From contig JANRKB010000043.1 in assembly GCA_033763695.1 (NCBI GenBank), positions 507,229 through 571,228 of the forward strand: DNA of 64,000 nt, read 5' to 3'. Position 1 is the stretch's first letter, and each line of letters starts with the position of its first letter. The notes under the pieces were generated by a model, which made no database searches, was not told the origin of the DNA, and was given only the letters and a program-made list of their open reading frames with translations. The position numbers and the translations under genes were made by a program. Positions 43,402 through 52,512 of this stretch are shown here, piece after piece. This stretch comes from JANRKB01 sp033763695. Its GTDB lineage: Bacteria; Planctomycetota; Phycisphaerae; Phycisphaerales; UBA1924.

Positions 43402-44334
43402 TCATCGAGGCGAGGGTGCCGCGGGCGGGATCGGCTTCTCGCTCGCGTTCGCAGGCACCAACGCCGACTCAATTCCCTGCGCCTTCGCCGCCCGCTCACG
43501 GATCGGAATCTGCACCTCCGCCCACTTCCGCCACGGGCGGAACGACGGGCCGTGGTAATACAACACCCGCGCCTCGCCCGCGGCCTCAAACCGCCCCTGC
43601 GTCGCCAGCCACTCGCGCAGCGTCGTCTCGCCCCGCGCCACCAACTCGCGCGAGTAATCGCCCTTCATCCCCATCGACACCACCAGTTGCGCCGGCACAT
43701 CGACGATCGTCACCCGCGCGTCCTTGGGATCGTCGCCCGTTGCGCCTTGCTCCGCGCGCCGATAGAGGAACGCCATCGTCCACTTCTCGTTGCTCGCGCT
43801 CGAATCATTCTTCGGCTTTGTGACGCCGCCCGACGCGCTCTCCGTCTTCGCAACGTCCGCGTTGTCCGCCTCCGCGATCGATCCCTCACCGGGCCGATAC
43901 TCCATCTCCACCGGCGACGTCATCGCGATCTCGCGCCGCTGGATGTGCCGAAACAGCGGCCAGAATCCTTCATTCATCCCCTCGCGTCCGCGGCTCGTCT
44001 CGCCGCTCACTTGCGCCCGCCGAACGCTCGGATACATCTTCAGGTCAATCGCGCCCGGCGGCGTCGGATCCGGATACCCCACCGGCAGTGGCGTATCGAT
44101 CGTGTTCACGCCCTCACACGTGAAGCGCACGTCCTCGGCGCTGCCTCCGCTCTCGCCGCGCCGTCCGATCTCGATCTTGAGATCGCCGCCGATACGCAGC
44201 GTCTGCCCCGCCGCCGGAATCGCCACCGTCGCCACGTCCGGCGCGGCCTTCGTCTCGCCCTCGGGCGACGCCGCCATCGCAGACGCCGCCAGTCCCGACA
44301 CCAGTCCACGCGCCAACACAGACATCAGAGCCAT
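43402..44334 (-). CDS. Exported SOUL-domain haem-binding-type protein
   Basis: A 310-residue protein with an N-terminal signal-like segment (MALMSVLARGLVSGLAASAMA). The C-terminal half follows the SOUL/HBP pattern: EIAMTSPVEMEY, WTMAFLYRR, VTIVDVPAQLVVSMGMKGDYS and a closing VLYYHGPSFRPWRKWAEVQIPI. SOUL proteins bind haem or related ligands. About 80 Asp/Ser/Ala-rich residues interrupt the domain between VEMEY and KWTM. GGAGGT five bases before the ATG fixes the start; open frame upstream is ignored. Confidence 0.75.
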   Translation of the reverse strand: MALMSVLARGLVSGLAASAMAASPEGETKAAPDVATVAIPAAGQTLRIGGDLKIEIGRRGESGGSAEDVRFTCEGVNTIDTPLPVGYPDPTPPGAIDLKMYPSVRRAQVSGETSRGREGMNEGFWPLFRHIQRREIAMTSPVEMEYRPGEGSIAEADNADVAKTESASGGVTKPKNDSSASNEKWTMAFLYRRAEQGATGDDPKDARVTIVDVPAQLVVSMGMKGDYSRELVARGETTLREWLATQGRFEAAGEARVLYYHGPSFRPWRKWAEVQIPIRERAAKAQGIESALVPANASEKPIPPAAPSPR

Positions 44335-44523
44335 GCAAACCTCCACCCAGTCGCGCAACACAACACGCGCCCTCATCGACGCAACGCGCCACGCTTCCGC
44401 AAGATGATTGCAGTTCGATGCCCGCCGCGCCTTGGATGTCGCGCCAACAGCACACGCAATTACAACGGATGTACCGATGCGAATATCAACGACGTCGCGC
44501 ACTTGCGCAGTGCGCACCAGCCC

Positions 44524-45441
44524 TCAGGTCTCCGCCTTCACCCGCTTCACGCGTGTCGGCGTCAGGCTCGGCGTCGGCAGCAGCACGTCCTCGCTCGGGC
44601 CGATCAGGTCTTCCTCATACGCGTGCGCGTCCCGACGTGCCGTCAGCGGCCCGTCGGCATCGCCCCGCAGGAACTGGCGGATCAGTTGCTCGCTCTCGGT
44701 GCGCCGCTTCGCCTCTTCCAGCGAGCACTTGCGCAGTTCGTCATACCACTCGCGCGTTTCGACGGTGAGCATGCGTCCCTTATCCAGCATCGCCATGCGA
44801 TCCGCGATCGTGAACGCCGAATCCATCTCGTGCGTCACGACCACGCTGGTAACGCCCAGTTGCTTGGAGAGCGCGACAATCAACTGATCGATTTGCGCGC
44901 TCGTCACGGGATCAAGGCCCGCGCTCGGCTCGTCATAAAACAGAATCTGCGGGTCCAGTGCCAGCGCCCGCGCCAGCCCCGCCCGCTTCTTCATGCCGCC
45001 CGAGATCTGGCTCGGATACTTCTCCGCGTGCTCGCGCAGCCCGACCAGTTCCAGCTTGATCTTCACCTGGATGTCGATGATCGCTTCATCCAGATCGGTG
45101 TGTTCGCGCAGCGGCAGCGCGACATTCTCCGCCAGCGTCATCGAGTTGAAGAGCGCACCCGACTGGAACAGGATCCCGAAGCGCTTGCGCACGCCGTTCA
45201 TCCCGTCTTCGCTCAGGCCGCAGATGTTCTGCCCAAAGAGCTCGATCGTTCCTTCATCCGGCGGGAACGAGCCGATCATCATCCGCAGCATCGTCGACTT
45301 GCCCGAACCCGAGCCGCCCATGATGACCATCGTTTCGCCGGGCAGGATGTCGAGCGTGACGCCCGACAGCACAGTCCGCCCGTCAAATCGCTTGACGACT
45401 TCTTTGCACGAGATGACGGGTTTGGTCGATCCACCGGGCAT
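44524..45441 (-). CDS. mlaF: MlaF-type ABC transporter ATPase
   Basis: A 305-residue ATP-binding subunit close to MlaF/Ttg2A, which drives phospholipid traffic between inner and outer membranes. Walker A GGSGSGKST at about 42-50, Q-loop LFQSGALFNSMT, signature ISGGMKKRAGLARAL, Walker B ILFYDEPSAGLDP and H-loop VVTHEM. The SGGM(K/R)KR signature and GALF(N/D)S Q-loop are typical of the Mla/Mce subgroup. A 60-residue acidic C-terminal extension follows. No MlaE or MlaD gene is adjacent. The ATG at 45441 lies six bases after TATACT; a GTG 30 bases upstream is less likely. Confidence 0.85.
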   Translation of the reverse strand: MPGGSTKPVISCKEVVKRFDGRTVLSGVTLDILPGETMVIMGGSGSGKSTMLRMMIGSFPPDEGTIELFGQNICGLSEDGMNGVRKRFGILFQSGALFNSMTLAENVALPLREHTDLDEAIIDIQVKIKLELVGLREHAEKYPSQISGGMKKRAGLARALALDPQILFYDEPSAGLDPVTSAQIDQLIVALSKQLGVTSVVVTHEMDSAFTIADRMAMLDKGRMLTVETREWYDELRKCSLEEAKRRTESEQLIRQFLRGDADGPLTARRDAHAYEEDLIGPSEDVLLPTPSLTPTRVKRVKAET

Positions 45442-45447
45442 GCCGTC

Positions 45448-45453
45448 AGTATA
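45448..45453 (-). promoter_or_regulatory. Leaderless -10 of mlaF
   Basis: Minus strand TATACT, spacer GACGGC, ATG. It is among the closest to the TATAAT consensus. Confidence 0.6.
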
Positions 45454-45557
45454 AGAGGGTGGCGGCACCACACCCCCGCGCGCCGCGCACCCAGCGCCGA
45501 ATGCCCAATGCCCAACGCCTCCCCTTCCCCCGTCTTCATCAGCACAGGTGATCGACC

Positions 45558-46190
45558 ATGCAGCCCAACGCGTTCATCCCCGAAGTGCCGCCGCCGCTTG
45601 CCGAGCCGTCGATCCTTACGCGCTGGCTGTTTGAGGATCCGACCTGGCTGCTCGTCGCTCTCGCCCTTCTGACGCTCCTGTCTGTCACCCACGCATGGCG
45701 TCGCGACCGCCGCGGCCTCGCACTCGGATTCGCCGCCATCGGCGGCATGCTCGCCGCGGCACTCTGGTTCACAGCCTCTCTCGTCGTCACTTCCCGCGAA
45801 CAGGTCGTCGATCGCACCTGGGCTCTCATCCGCACCACCGCCGGCGGCGATGCGGCCGCGCTCGACGGCCTTCTCGCCACCAAAGCCCGCCTCGAGAATC
45901 CCCGCAGCGACCTGCAGATGAACCGCCAACTGATCCTCGATCGCATCCGCGCCACCACCGGCGGCAGCCTGCGCGTTCGCGAGTGGGCCGTCATCCGCAT
46001 GCAGGCGATCGCCGACGAATCTGGCCGAGCACAGAGTCAGTTCTACCTCCGCATCATCCCCGAAGCCACCAACGCGCCCATGCTCTCATGGTGGCGCGTC
46101 ACATGGGAACGCCCCGCGCTCGCGTCGAGCGACTGGAAGGTGACGCTCATCGAACCCCTGAGCGGCACGCCGGCAGAAGTGCTTCGCTAG
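45558..46190 (+). CDS. Two-TM membrane protein, unknown function
   Basis: A 210-residue protein with two hydrophobic helices (WLLVALALLTLLSVTHAW and LALGFAAIGGMLAAALWFTASLVV) and a C-terminal domain of about 130 residues. That domain has an alpha/beta pattern with alternating strands near its end (SQFYLRIIPEA, LSWWRVTWERP, WKVTLIEPL), suggestive of an NTF2-like cone but not assignable with confidence. An AGGTGA about eight bases upstream may serve as ribosome site. Confidence 0.65.
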   Translation: MQPNAFIPEVPPPLAEPSILTRWLFEDPTWLLVALALLTLLSVTHAWRRDRRGLALGFAAIGGMLAAALWFTASLVVTSREQVVDRTWALIRTTAGGDAAALDGLLATKARLENPRSDLQMNRQLILDRIRATTGGSLRVREWAVIRMQAIADESGRAQSQFYLRIIPEATNAPMLSWWRVTWERPALASSDWKVTLIEPLSGTPAEVLR

Positions 46191-46251
46191 CGCTGTGGTG
46201 GTTCGATTTCGTTCTCCGCGTGCGATCTCCAGCGCCCTCCGATGGCGCGTC

Positions 46252-46283
46252 GTGCCATCGAAGTCCGCTTTGGGACTTCGATG
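46252..46283 (+). repeat. GTGCCA hairpin, GCTTTG loop
   Basis: GTGCCA at 46252-46257 with arms CATCGAAGTCC and GGACTTCGATG. The arms match the copies at 59318 and 59573, which have loop GCTTC. Confidence 0.8.
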
Positions 46284-46329
46284 CTGCTGATGCTCCAACC
46301 TCCGCCACGACCCACCCTCCCATCCGTGC

Positions 46330-46335
46330 TACAAC
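46330..46335 (+). promoter_or_regulatory. Weak leaderless-type -10 of priA
   Basis: TACAAC, six bases, ATG. The last base is C rather than T. Confidence 0.35.
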
Positions 46336-46341
46336 TCGCAC

Positions 46342-48693
46342 ATGGCCCGTCGCGACGACAGCCTGTTCGGCCAGCGTGCCCGCGATGAGGCGGCACGCTC
46401 ACGCTTCGTCAAGGTCGCCGTCGAGCGCGCTATCGATCAGCACGAAGGCCTGACCTACCGCCTCGACGAAGGCGACGCCAGCGTCGGCGATCGCGTCCGC
46501 GTTCCGCTCGGCCGCGGCGGAGCCATCGTCGGCGGCGTTGTCCTCGACGTCGGCGGCCCAGAACTGCTCGGCGATTACCCGCCCGAGAAAGTCCGTGCCG
46601 TGCAGGGCGTCACGCGCGTCTCGCTGCCCGGCTCGCTCGTCGCGCTCGCACGCTGGATCGCCTCGTACACCATCGCGCCGCTGGGCATGGTCCTCGCGAC
46701 CATGACGCCCGCCGCCGTCAAGAAAGACGTTGGCCGCCGCACACGCGAGGAACTCGCGCGCGTCGACGTGCCGATGCCCGACGATCTGCCCGCCTCCGTC
46801 GCAGAGGCCTGGCGTGCCGTGCTTGAACTTCCCGGCGACTCCTTCCCACTCGACGCCGACGACCTGATGGACACGCTCGGCCACACCACCAAGCGTGCGA
46901 TCAATCGCCTCATCGCGCTCGGGCTGCTCGAGCGCGTCGCCATCGACTCCGTCCACGCCCGCGGCAGCGGCGGGCTTGGTCTTGATGCAGACAACGCCAC
47001 ACTTCCCACAACGCCGATCATCACGCCCACACGCGACCAACAGCGCGTGATCGACGGCATCGCTGCCACGCTCGATCGCTTCGGCGTCCATCTGCTCCGC
47101 GGCGTCACCGGCTCGGGCAAGACCGAGGTCTACCTCGGCGTCATCCGCCGTGTGCTCGACGCGGGCCGCAGCGCGATCGTGCTCGTCCCCGAGATCGCGC
47201 TCACGCCCCAAAGCCAGGAACGCTTCACCGCGCGATTCCGTGACGAAGGCGTCGCCGTGTTGCACTCTGGTCTGAGTGCGTCGCGCCGCAACGCCGAGTG
47301 GGAGCGCGTCCGCACCGGCGCGGCCCGCGTCGTCGTCGGCGCACGCTCCGCCGTCTTCGCGCCCGTGCCGCGTCTGGGCGTCGTTGTCGTCGATGAGGAG
47401 CACGACTCGTCGTACAAGCAGGATCAAGTACCTCGCTACCACGGCCGCGACGTCGCCATCAAACGTGCCCAGATCGAGTCGTGCCCCGTCATCCTCGGCT
47501 CCGCCACGCCGTCGCTCGAGAGTTGGGCCAATGCAACCTGCGTCCCCCCGCGCTCGACACTCTGGCAACTTGAATCGCGCGTCGGCGGCGGGCGCCTGCC
47601 CAAGGTCGAGATTGTCGACCTCACCCTCGAACAGCGTGCCCGCGCCGCCGGCGGCGACTCCAGCACCGACTGGTCCATCGGCCCGCGCTTGCGCGGCGCG
47701 ATTCGCCAGACCCTCACCGAAGATGGCCAGGTCATCCTGCTCCTCAACCGCCGCGGCTTTGCCAACGCCGTGCATTGCTCGAACGCCGCATGCGGCTGGG
47801 TGCTCACCTGTGATCAGTGCTCCGCCGCGATGGTCTTCCACAAAGACCCGCGCACGCAGCGCGGCGGACTTGTTCGTTGCCACCACTGCCTCGCCGAGCA
47901 GATCATGCCCGAACTCTGCCCCGTCAGCGGACACCGCCTCCACATGCTCGGGCGCGGCACGCAGCGCGTGGTCGAAGAACTCGAATCGCTCTTCGCCGAT
48001 CTCGGCATCGTCCGTGACACGACCATGCTGCGCCTCGACTCTGACACCATGCGCCGCGCCGATGACTACTTCACCGCCCTCGATCGCTTCAAACGCGGCG
48101 ACGCACGCTTGCTCATCGGCACCCAGATGATCGCCAAGGGCCTCGACTTCCCCGGCGTGCGCCTCGTCGGCGTGCTCAACGCTGACATCGGCGCACACGC
48201 CGCCGACTTCCGCAGCGATGAGCGATCGTTTCAGATCATCGCGCAGGTCGCGGGCCGCGCCGGTCGCGCCGACGGCCGCGGCCTCGTCCTCGTGCAGACC
48301 TACGCCCCGCTGGGCAATGCCGTGCGCTTCGCCGCCACACACGACTTTCTGGGCTTCGCCGCCCGAGAGATGGAACTGCGGGCCCGCGCCAAACTCCCGC
48401 CCATCACGCGCATGGCCCGCATCATCTGCCGCGATGCGTCCGCCGTGGAGGCCCGCGAAAGAGCTGCGGCAGTGGCCGCGTACTTCCGCGAGCATCACGC
48501 CGCCGACGTGCGCGTCAACGGCCCGACGCCCACAATCGTCGAGAAGGTCGCGGGCGAGTTCCGCTTCGTGGTCGAGGTGATCGCGCCTCGCGCCGATGTG
48601 CTCAACGCCGCGCTCGCCGCGTGCCGCGGGGCCGGTCTGATCAAGAGCGACGCCCAGACCGCGATCGATGTCGATCCTGTGTCAGGGATCTAG
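46342..48693 (+). CDS. priA: Primosomal replication restart helicase PriA
   Basis: Superfamily 2 DNA helicase that reloads the replisome at stalled forks. The 783-residue length is slightly above the usual 730. N-terminal DNA-binding domain, then Walker A GVTGSGKTEV near residue 254, DEEH at 351-354 and the helicase C domain with TQMIAKGLDFPGV and IAQVAGRAGRADG. The zinc region has CSNAACG, CDQC and CHHC, but the last pair reads CPVSGH where CPxCG is usual, so one cysteine ligand appears missing. The final 100 residues fit the PriA C-terminal domain. It lies upstream of murD with a 64-base gap. Confidence 0.93.
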   Translation: MARRDDSLFGQRARDEAARSRFVKVAVERAIDQHEGLTYRLDEGDASVGDRVRVPLGRGGAIVGGVVLDVGGPELLGDYPPEKVRAVQGVTRVSLPGSLVALARWIASYTIAPLGMVLATMTPAAVKKDVGRRTREELARVDVPMPDDLPASVAEAWRAVLELPGDSFPLDADDLMDTLGHTTKRAINRLIALGLLERVAIDSVHARGSGGLGLDADNATLPTTPIITPTRDQQRVIDGIAATLDRFGVHLLRGVTGSGKTEVYLGVIRRVLDAGRSAIVLVPEIALTPQSQERFTARFRDEGVAVLHSGLSASRRNAEWERVRTGAARVVVGARSAVFAPVPRLGVVVVDEEHDSSYKQDQVPRYHGRDVAIKRAQIESCPVILGSATPSLESWANATCVPPRSTLWQLESRVGGGRLPKVEIVDLTLEQRARAAGGDSSTDWSIGPRLRGAIRQTLTEDGQVILLLNRRGFANAVHCSNAACGWVLTCDQCSAAMVFHKDPRTQRGGLVRCHHCLAEQIMPELCPVSGHRLHMLGRGTQRVVEELESLFADLGIVRDTTMLRLDSDTMRRADDYFTALDRFKRGDARLLIGTQMIAKGLDFPGVRLVGVLNADIGAHAADFRSDERSFQIIAQVAGRAGRADGRGLVLVQTYAPLGNAVRFAATHDFLGFAAREMELRARAKLPPITRMARIICRDASAVEARERAAAVAAYFREHHAADVRVNGPTPTIVEKVAGEFRFVVEVIAPRADVLNAALAACRGAGLIKSDAQTAIDVDPVSGI

Positions 48694-48742
48694 CGTCGGC
48701 CGAACCAGTCGAACCACGGCGCGCCGTCCTCGAACAGCGAGA

Positions 48743-48748
48743 TATCCT
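48743..48748 (+). promoter_or_regulatory. Leaderless -10 of murD
   Basis: TATCCT, spacer CTTCGC, then GTG at 48755 immediately followed by ATG at 48758. Confidence 0.5.
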
Positions 48749-48757
48749 CTTCGCGTG

Positions 48758-50086
48758 ATGAACTTTCAGGGCAAACGCGTCACGGTCATGGGCCTGGGCA
48801 ACTTCGGCGGCGGAGGCGGCGTCACGCAGTGGCTCTGCGCCCAAGGCGCGCGCGTGCTCGTCACCGACATGAACCCCGCCGACAAGCTCGGCCCATCACT
48901 TGACGCGCTCCGCTCACTCATCGACTCCGGTCAGGTCACGCTGCGACTCGGTGGCCACGACCATCGCGACTTTGTCGACACCGATGCGCTCGTCGCCAAC
49001 CCCGCGGTGCCCAAGCCCTGGCACAACGAGTTCGTGCGTGCCGCAATCGATGCGGGCGTACACGTCACAACCGAGATCAACCTGACGATCGAGCGATTGC
49101 CCGAGCGACGCCGCGTCGTCGCCATCACCGGCAGCGCGGGCAAGAGCACGACCTCGGCGATGATCCATCACATCCTCGAGCGCGCCGGCCTGCCCGTCGT
49201 CTTCGGCGGCAACATCGGCGGCACGCTGCTGCCCGCGATCTCGTCGGGCGCGATCACCACGAGCACGCGCGTCGTGCTCGAACTCTCCAGCGCAATGCTG
49301 CACTGGCTTGCGGGCTGGTCGCCGCATGTCGCAGTTGCGACCAACCTCTCGCCCAATCATCTCGACTGGCACGGCAACCTCGATCACTACCGCCTGAGCA
49401 AGCAGAACATCCTGCGCTGCCAAACCTCCGGCGACACCGCCATCCTCGGCCCGACGCTCCGCGACTGGGCCACGCGCGAGGGTGTCCATCGCATCGTTGT
49501 CGGCGAGCACGAAGGTGTCGATGGCCTTGCGATCCCGGGCCAGCACAACCAGAGCAATGCGGCACTTGCCGTCGCGGCCGCCGTCGCGTTGGCGGGAGCC
49601 GCGCTGTCGCGTGATGCCGCGTGCGACGCCGTGCGTTCCTTCCCCGGCCTGCCGCATCGCCTGCAACTTGTGCATGCCGTGGGCGGCATTCGGTTCTTCA
49701 ACGACTCCAAGTGCACCACACCCGAGGCGACGCTGCTTGCCATCCGCGCGATGGAACCCCAGCCGGGCGTTGGCCGCGTGCACTTGATCGCGGGCGGCTA
49801 TGACAAGGGCTCGGATCTCGCGCCCATCGGCAAGCTCGCGTTCTCGCTCGCGGGCTTGTACACCATCGGCAAGACCGGCCCGGCGATCGACGCGCATGCG
49901 CGCGATGCGGGCGCACGCACGACGCCGTGTGCAACGCTCGAAGGCGCGATGCAGGCGATTCGCGGCGCGGCCAAGCCCGGCGATGTGGTGCTGCTCAGCC
50001 CCGCCTGCGCCTCGTGGGACCAGTTCACCAACTACGAGAAGCGCGGCGAGCGCTTCGCCGCCCTCGCCAAGGAGTGGACGCCATGA
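48758..50086 (+). CDS. murD: UDP-N-acetylmuramoyl-L-alanine--D-glutamate ligase
   Basis: Cytoplasmic peptidoglycan precursor enzyme that adds D-glutamate to UDP-MurNAc-Ala. The protein is 442 residues. N-terminal nucleotide loop VTVMGLGNFGGGGGVT, P-loop GSAGKSTTS at about 125, GGNIGGTLL, ELSSAMLHWL (usual ELSSFQL), SPNHLDWHG and FNDSKCTTPEATLLAI. It is divergent at several MurD signature positions but the Mur ligase order is intact. Start may be the GTG three bases earlier, which lies exactly six bases after TATCCT. It overlaps the next gene by four bases. A murD here supports a peptidoglycan wall. Confidence 0.88.
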   Translation: MNFQGKRVTVMGLGNFGGGGGVTQWLCAQGARVLVTDMNPADKLGPSLDALRSLIDSGQVTLRLGGHDHRDFVDTDALVANPAVPKPWHNEFVRAAIDAGVHVTTEINLTIERLPERRRVVAITGSAGKSTTSAMIHHILERAGLPVVFGGNIGGTLLPAISSGAITTSTRVVLELSSAMLHWLAGWSPHVAVATNLSPNHLDWHGNLDHYRLSKQNILRCQTSGDTAILGPTLRDWATREGVHRIVVGEHEGVDGLAIPGQHNQSNAALAVAAAVALAGAALSRDAACDAVRSFPGLPHRLQLVHAVGGIRFFNDSKCTTPEATLLAIRAMEPQPGVGRVHLIAGGYDKGSDLAPIGKLAFSLAGLYTIGKTGPAIDAHARDAGARTTPCATLEGAMQAIRGAAKPGDVVLLSPACASWDQFTNYEKRGERFAALAKEWTP

Positions 50087-50880
50087 CTCGACGTGGCTCG
50101 CAACGCTTGTGCCGCTCGCTCTTTGCCGGCGCGCTTGCCGCGCTGTGCTGTGCAGGCATCGTGACTTTCGCGGGCTGTGCCGCCAAGCGTCCGTCCGCCG
50201 CGTCATCGAGTCTGCGCGAGGTCTTTCCGGGCGTGCGCGTTGACGCGGCACGCCGCGTCGTCGAGTTTGATGGCACGGTGCCCGTGGACGCGCACAACCC
50301 CAAGTTCCCGCGTGTGTATCTGGAGGTGGTGGTCAGCACGCCGGACACGCGGCCGCACGAGGCGCTTGTGGTGACGACAGCGAAGGCCGCGCATATCCAC
50401 GCCGCGCTGTTGCTTGCGGGATTCAAACCCGGCGCGCCCGGCGGCTGGTCGCGCGAGAGCGGCTCGCTGCGCCCGATCGCGCCCACCGGCGATGCGTTGC
50501 GGGTCTGGCTGGTCACGCGCGACGCACGCGGCACGGAACTGGTGCAGAGTGCGGAGTCGTGGGTCGCGGTAATGCCCGATGCAACGCCGCTGGGCCGAAA
50601 GAATGCGGGTGAGGGCTGGGTGTTTGCCGGGTCGCGGCTGCGCCCGGCAAAACAGGCCGGCGAGCCCGATCAGTACCTTGCCGACGCCGAGGGCACGATT
50701 GTCGGGCTCACGACGTTTACGACCGAGACGATCGCGTGGAGCGGCGTATTCAGCCCGGATTCCAAGGTGCAGGAGCCCGAGTGGATCGCCCGCCCCGAGC
50801 GCGTGCCCAAGGTGAACACGCCCGTCACGGTGCGGATCACGCCCGCCGCGGCAGCGTCGCCTGAAGTTCTCGGGCGTTGA
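50083..50880 (+). CDS. YdjY-like lipoprotein
   Basis: A 265-residue precursor with a lipoprotein signal (LFAGALAALCCAGIVTFAGC, lipobox cysteine at about residue 28). The mature protein contains VYLEVVVSTPDTRPHEALVV and HIHAALLLAGFKPGAPGG, the pattern of YdjY-domain proteins common in planctomycetes. It starts inside the murD stop (ATGA) so is translationally coupled to peptidoglycan synthesis. Function unknown; outer or inner membrane anchored by lipid. Confidence 0.72.
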   Translation: MTRRGSQRLCRSLFAGALAALCCAGIVTFAGCAAKRPSAASSSLREVFPGVRVDAARRVVEFDGTVPVDAHNPKFPRVYLEVVVSTPDTRPHEALVVTTAKAAHIHAALLLAGFKPGAPGGWSRESGSLRPIAPTGDALRVWLVTRDARGTELVQSAESWVAVMPDATPLGRKNAGEGWVFAGSRLRPAKQAGEPDQYLADAEGTIVGLTTFTTETIAWSGVFSPDSKVQEPEWIARPERVPKVNTPVTVRITPAAAASPEVLGR

Positions 50881-51003
50881 GCGACGATGGCGCAATCTTC
50901 ATGTGCGAGGGCCGCGTTTTTGTTTGATCTGGCGCGGCAGTTGAAAGAGACTCTATCGGTTCGCGCGTTCGGCAGTGCTCTCATGTGCTTCGGGGGAGAA
51001 TCC

Positions 51004-52230
51004 ATGCGTCAACTCGTATGTCTCATTGCACTCAGCCTCGCCTCGGCGGCTCATGCCCAACTCGCGGTCACCTTCCGTAACGGCCTGAACCTCGCAGCCA
51101 CCACGACCGACCAGAACAACACGTCGTTCACCGTTGCGGGCATGAGCGGGATCTCGTTCATCGGCCCCGACACTGCCACGCCCGACCCCGACGACTTCCG
51201 CTTCGTCGCGGTGATGGACAACTCGAACAAGTTGGTGTTTCTGCGGCTCAAGTTCGCCGCCGACGGCACGATCAGCGCCGCGTCGATCACCGGCGGCCTC
51301 AGCCTCGCGCTGACGCGCGATTTTGAAGACGTCGTCTTCACCGGCGCGACGCGCAACAGCGTCTTTGCGAGTGAGGAAGACACGCCTGCGATCCATGAGT
51401 TCTCGCTCTCGGGCGGCGGGCTGCTGCGCACGATCACCGTGCCGCCGGTCTTTGCCAATCGGCGGAGCAACTTCGGGCTCGAGTCGCTCGCGATGCTGCC
51501 CCTGGGGACCAGCGCCGACGTCAACACGTCGCCCGTCTCGCTCTGGACGCTCAACGAAGAAGCGCTCAGCGTCGATGGCCCGCTCTCCACGCCCACCAGC
51601 GGCACGGTCGTCCGTGCGCAGCGCTTCGAGTTCGCGAATGGCGTCGCATCCGCGGCCGTCGCTTCGGGGCAGTTCGCCTATCGCACCGATCCGATTCACG
51701 CCCCAACCACCACCGGCGCACGCAGCGGCGTCAGTGCGCTCGTCTTGCTCGAGAGCGGGCAGGCGATCGTGATGGAGCGATCCTTCGGGCTCGACTTCGT
51801 CTCGCCGTTCCAGACGCGGCTCTATGACGTGAGCGACACGAGCGGCGCGACCGACACATCTGGGTTCGCTTCGCTCGTCGGCGCGACGTACGCGCCGATC
51901 GCCAAGCGATTGCTGTATCGCGGCAACCAGACCAACCTCGAAGGCCTGTGCATCGGGCCGCGGCTTGCTGGCGGCAAGGATGTGCTCGTCGGAATCGTCG
52001 ACGACGGCGACCCGATCAGCGTGAACCGTGTCGTCGCGTTCGAGTTGTCGGGTGTGATCGTGCCGTGTGCCGCGGACTTCAACGGAGATGGCTTCCTGGA
52101 CTTCACCGACTTCGATGACTTCGTGACGGCCTTCGAATCCGGCGCGGCGAGCAGCGACTTCAACAGCGACGGCTTCCTCGACTTCACGGACTTCGATGCG
52201 TTCGTCGCGGCGTTCGAGGGTGGGTGCTGA
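51004..52230 (+). CDS. Secreted phytase/esterase-like protein with EF-hand-like tail
   Basis: A 408-residue exported protein. Signal peptide MRQLVCLIALSLASAAHA, then a propeller-like domain with DFEDVVFTG, VFASEEDTPAIHEFSL, FGLESLAMLPLG and LEGLCIGPRL, matching the esterase-like activity of phytase family. The tail holds DFNGDGFLDFTDFDDFVTAF and DFNSDGFLDFTDFDAFVAAF between CAA and a terminal GGC. GGGGGA seven bases upstream supports the ATG at 51004. Substrate unknown. The same tail design as two other proteins in the window suggests a common location. Confidence 0.8.
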   Translation: MRQLVCLIALSLASAAHAQLAVTFRNGLNLAATTTDQNNTSFTVAGMSGISFIGPDTATPDPDDFRFVAVMDNSNKLVFLRLKFAADGTISAASITGGLSLALTRDFEDVVFTGATRNSVFASEEDTPAIHEFSLSGGGLLRTITVPPVFANRRSNFGLESLAMLPLGTSADVNTSPVSLWTLNEEALSVDGPLSTPTSGTVVRAQRFEFANGVASAAVASGQFAYRTDPIHAPTTTGARSGVSALVLLESGQAIVMERSFGLDFVSPFQTRLYDVSDTSGATDTSGFASLVGATYAPIAKRLLYRGNQTNLEGLCIGPRLAGGKDVLVGIVDDGDPISVNRVVAFELSGVIVPCAADFNGDGFLDFTDFDDFVTAFESGAASSDFNSDGFLDFTDFDAFVAAFEGGC

Positions 52231-52404
52231 GGCCGAAGGTTGTGCGCGTCGGGATTGACTTGCGAACCCCTCCCCCTGCCCCTCCCCTCCGGGAAGGGGT
52301 GACTGGAGCCGCAACGCTGGCTGCGCTGGAGTTTGTTGCCGCGGGCGCGGGGAGAAGGGGCGGTGGTGCGCGTGGCGAGGCGGACGCAAGTGCTGGCGGC
52401 AAGG

Positions 52405-52440
52405 CATCGATGTCCTCGAAGACTCGGACATCGATGGCAC
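52405..52440 (-). repeat. GTGCCA hairpin, loop TCGAAGACTC
   Basis: Perfect 11-base arms CATCGATGTCC and GGACATCGATG, TGGCAC at 52435-52440. The loop is the reverse complement of that at 29948 and 35034, so the unit is inverted as a whole. Confidence 0.85.
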
Positions 52441-52448
52441 GAGAGACG

Positions 52449-52484
52449 CACGATCATCCTCGAAGACTCGGATGATCGTGGCAC
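52449..52484 (-). repeat. GTGCCA hairpin, loop TCGAAGACTC
   Basis: Perfect 11-base arms CACGATCATCC and GGATGATCGTG, TGGCAC at 52479-52484. Same loop as its neighbour 12 bases away, with a largely different stem. Confidence 0.85.
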
Positions 52485-52512
52485 GTGCTGATCGGGCCGA
52501 CTTACGGCAAGG

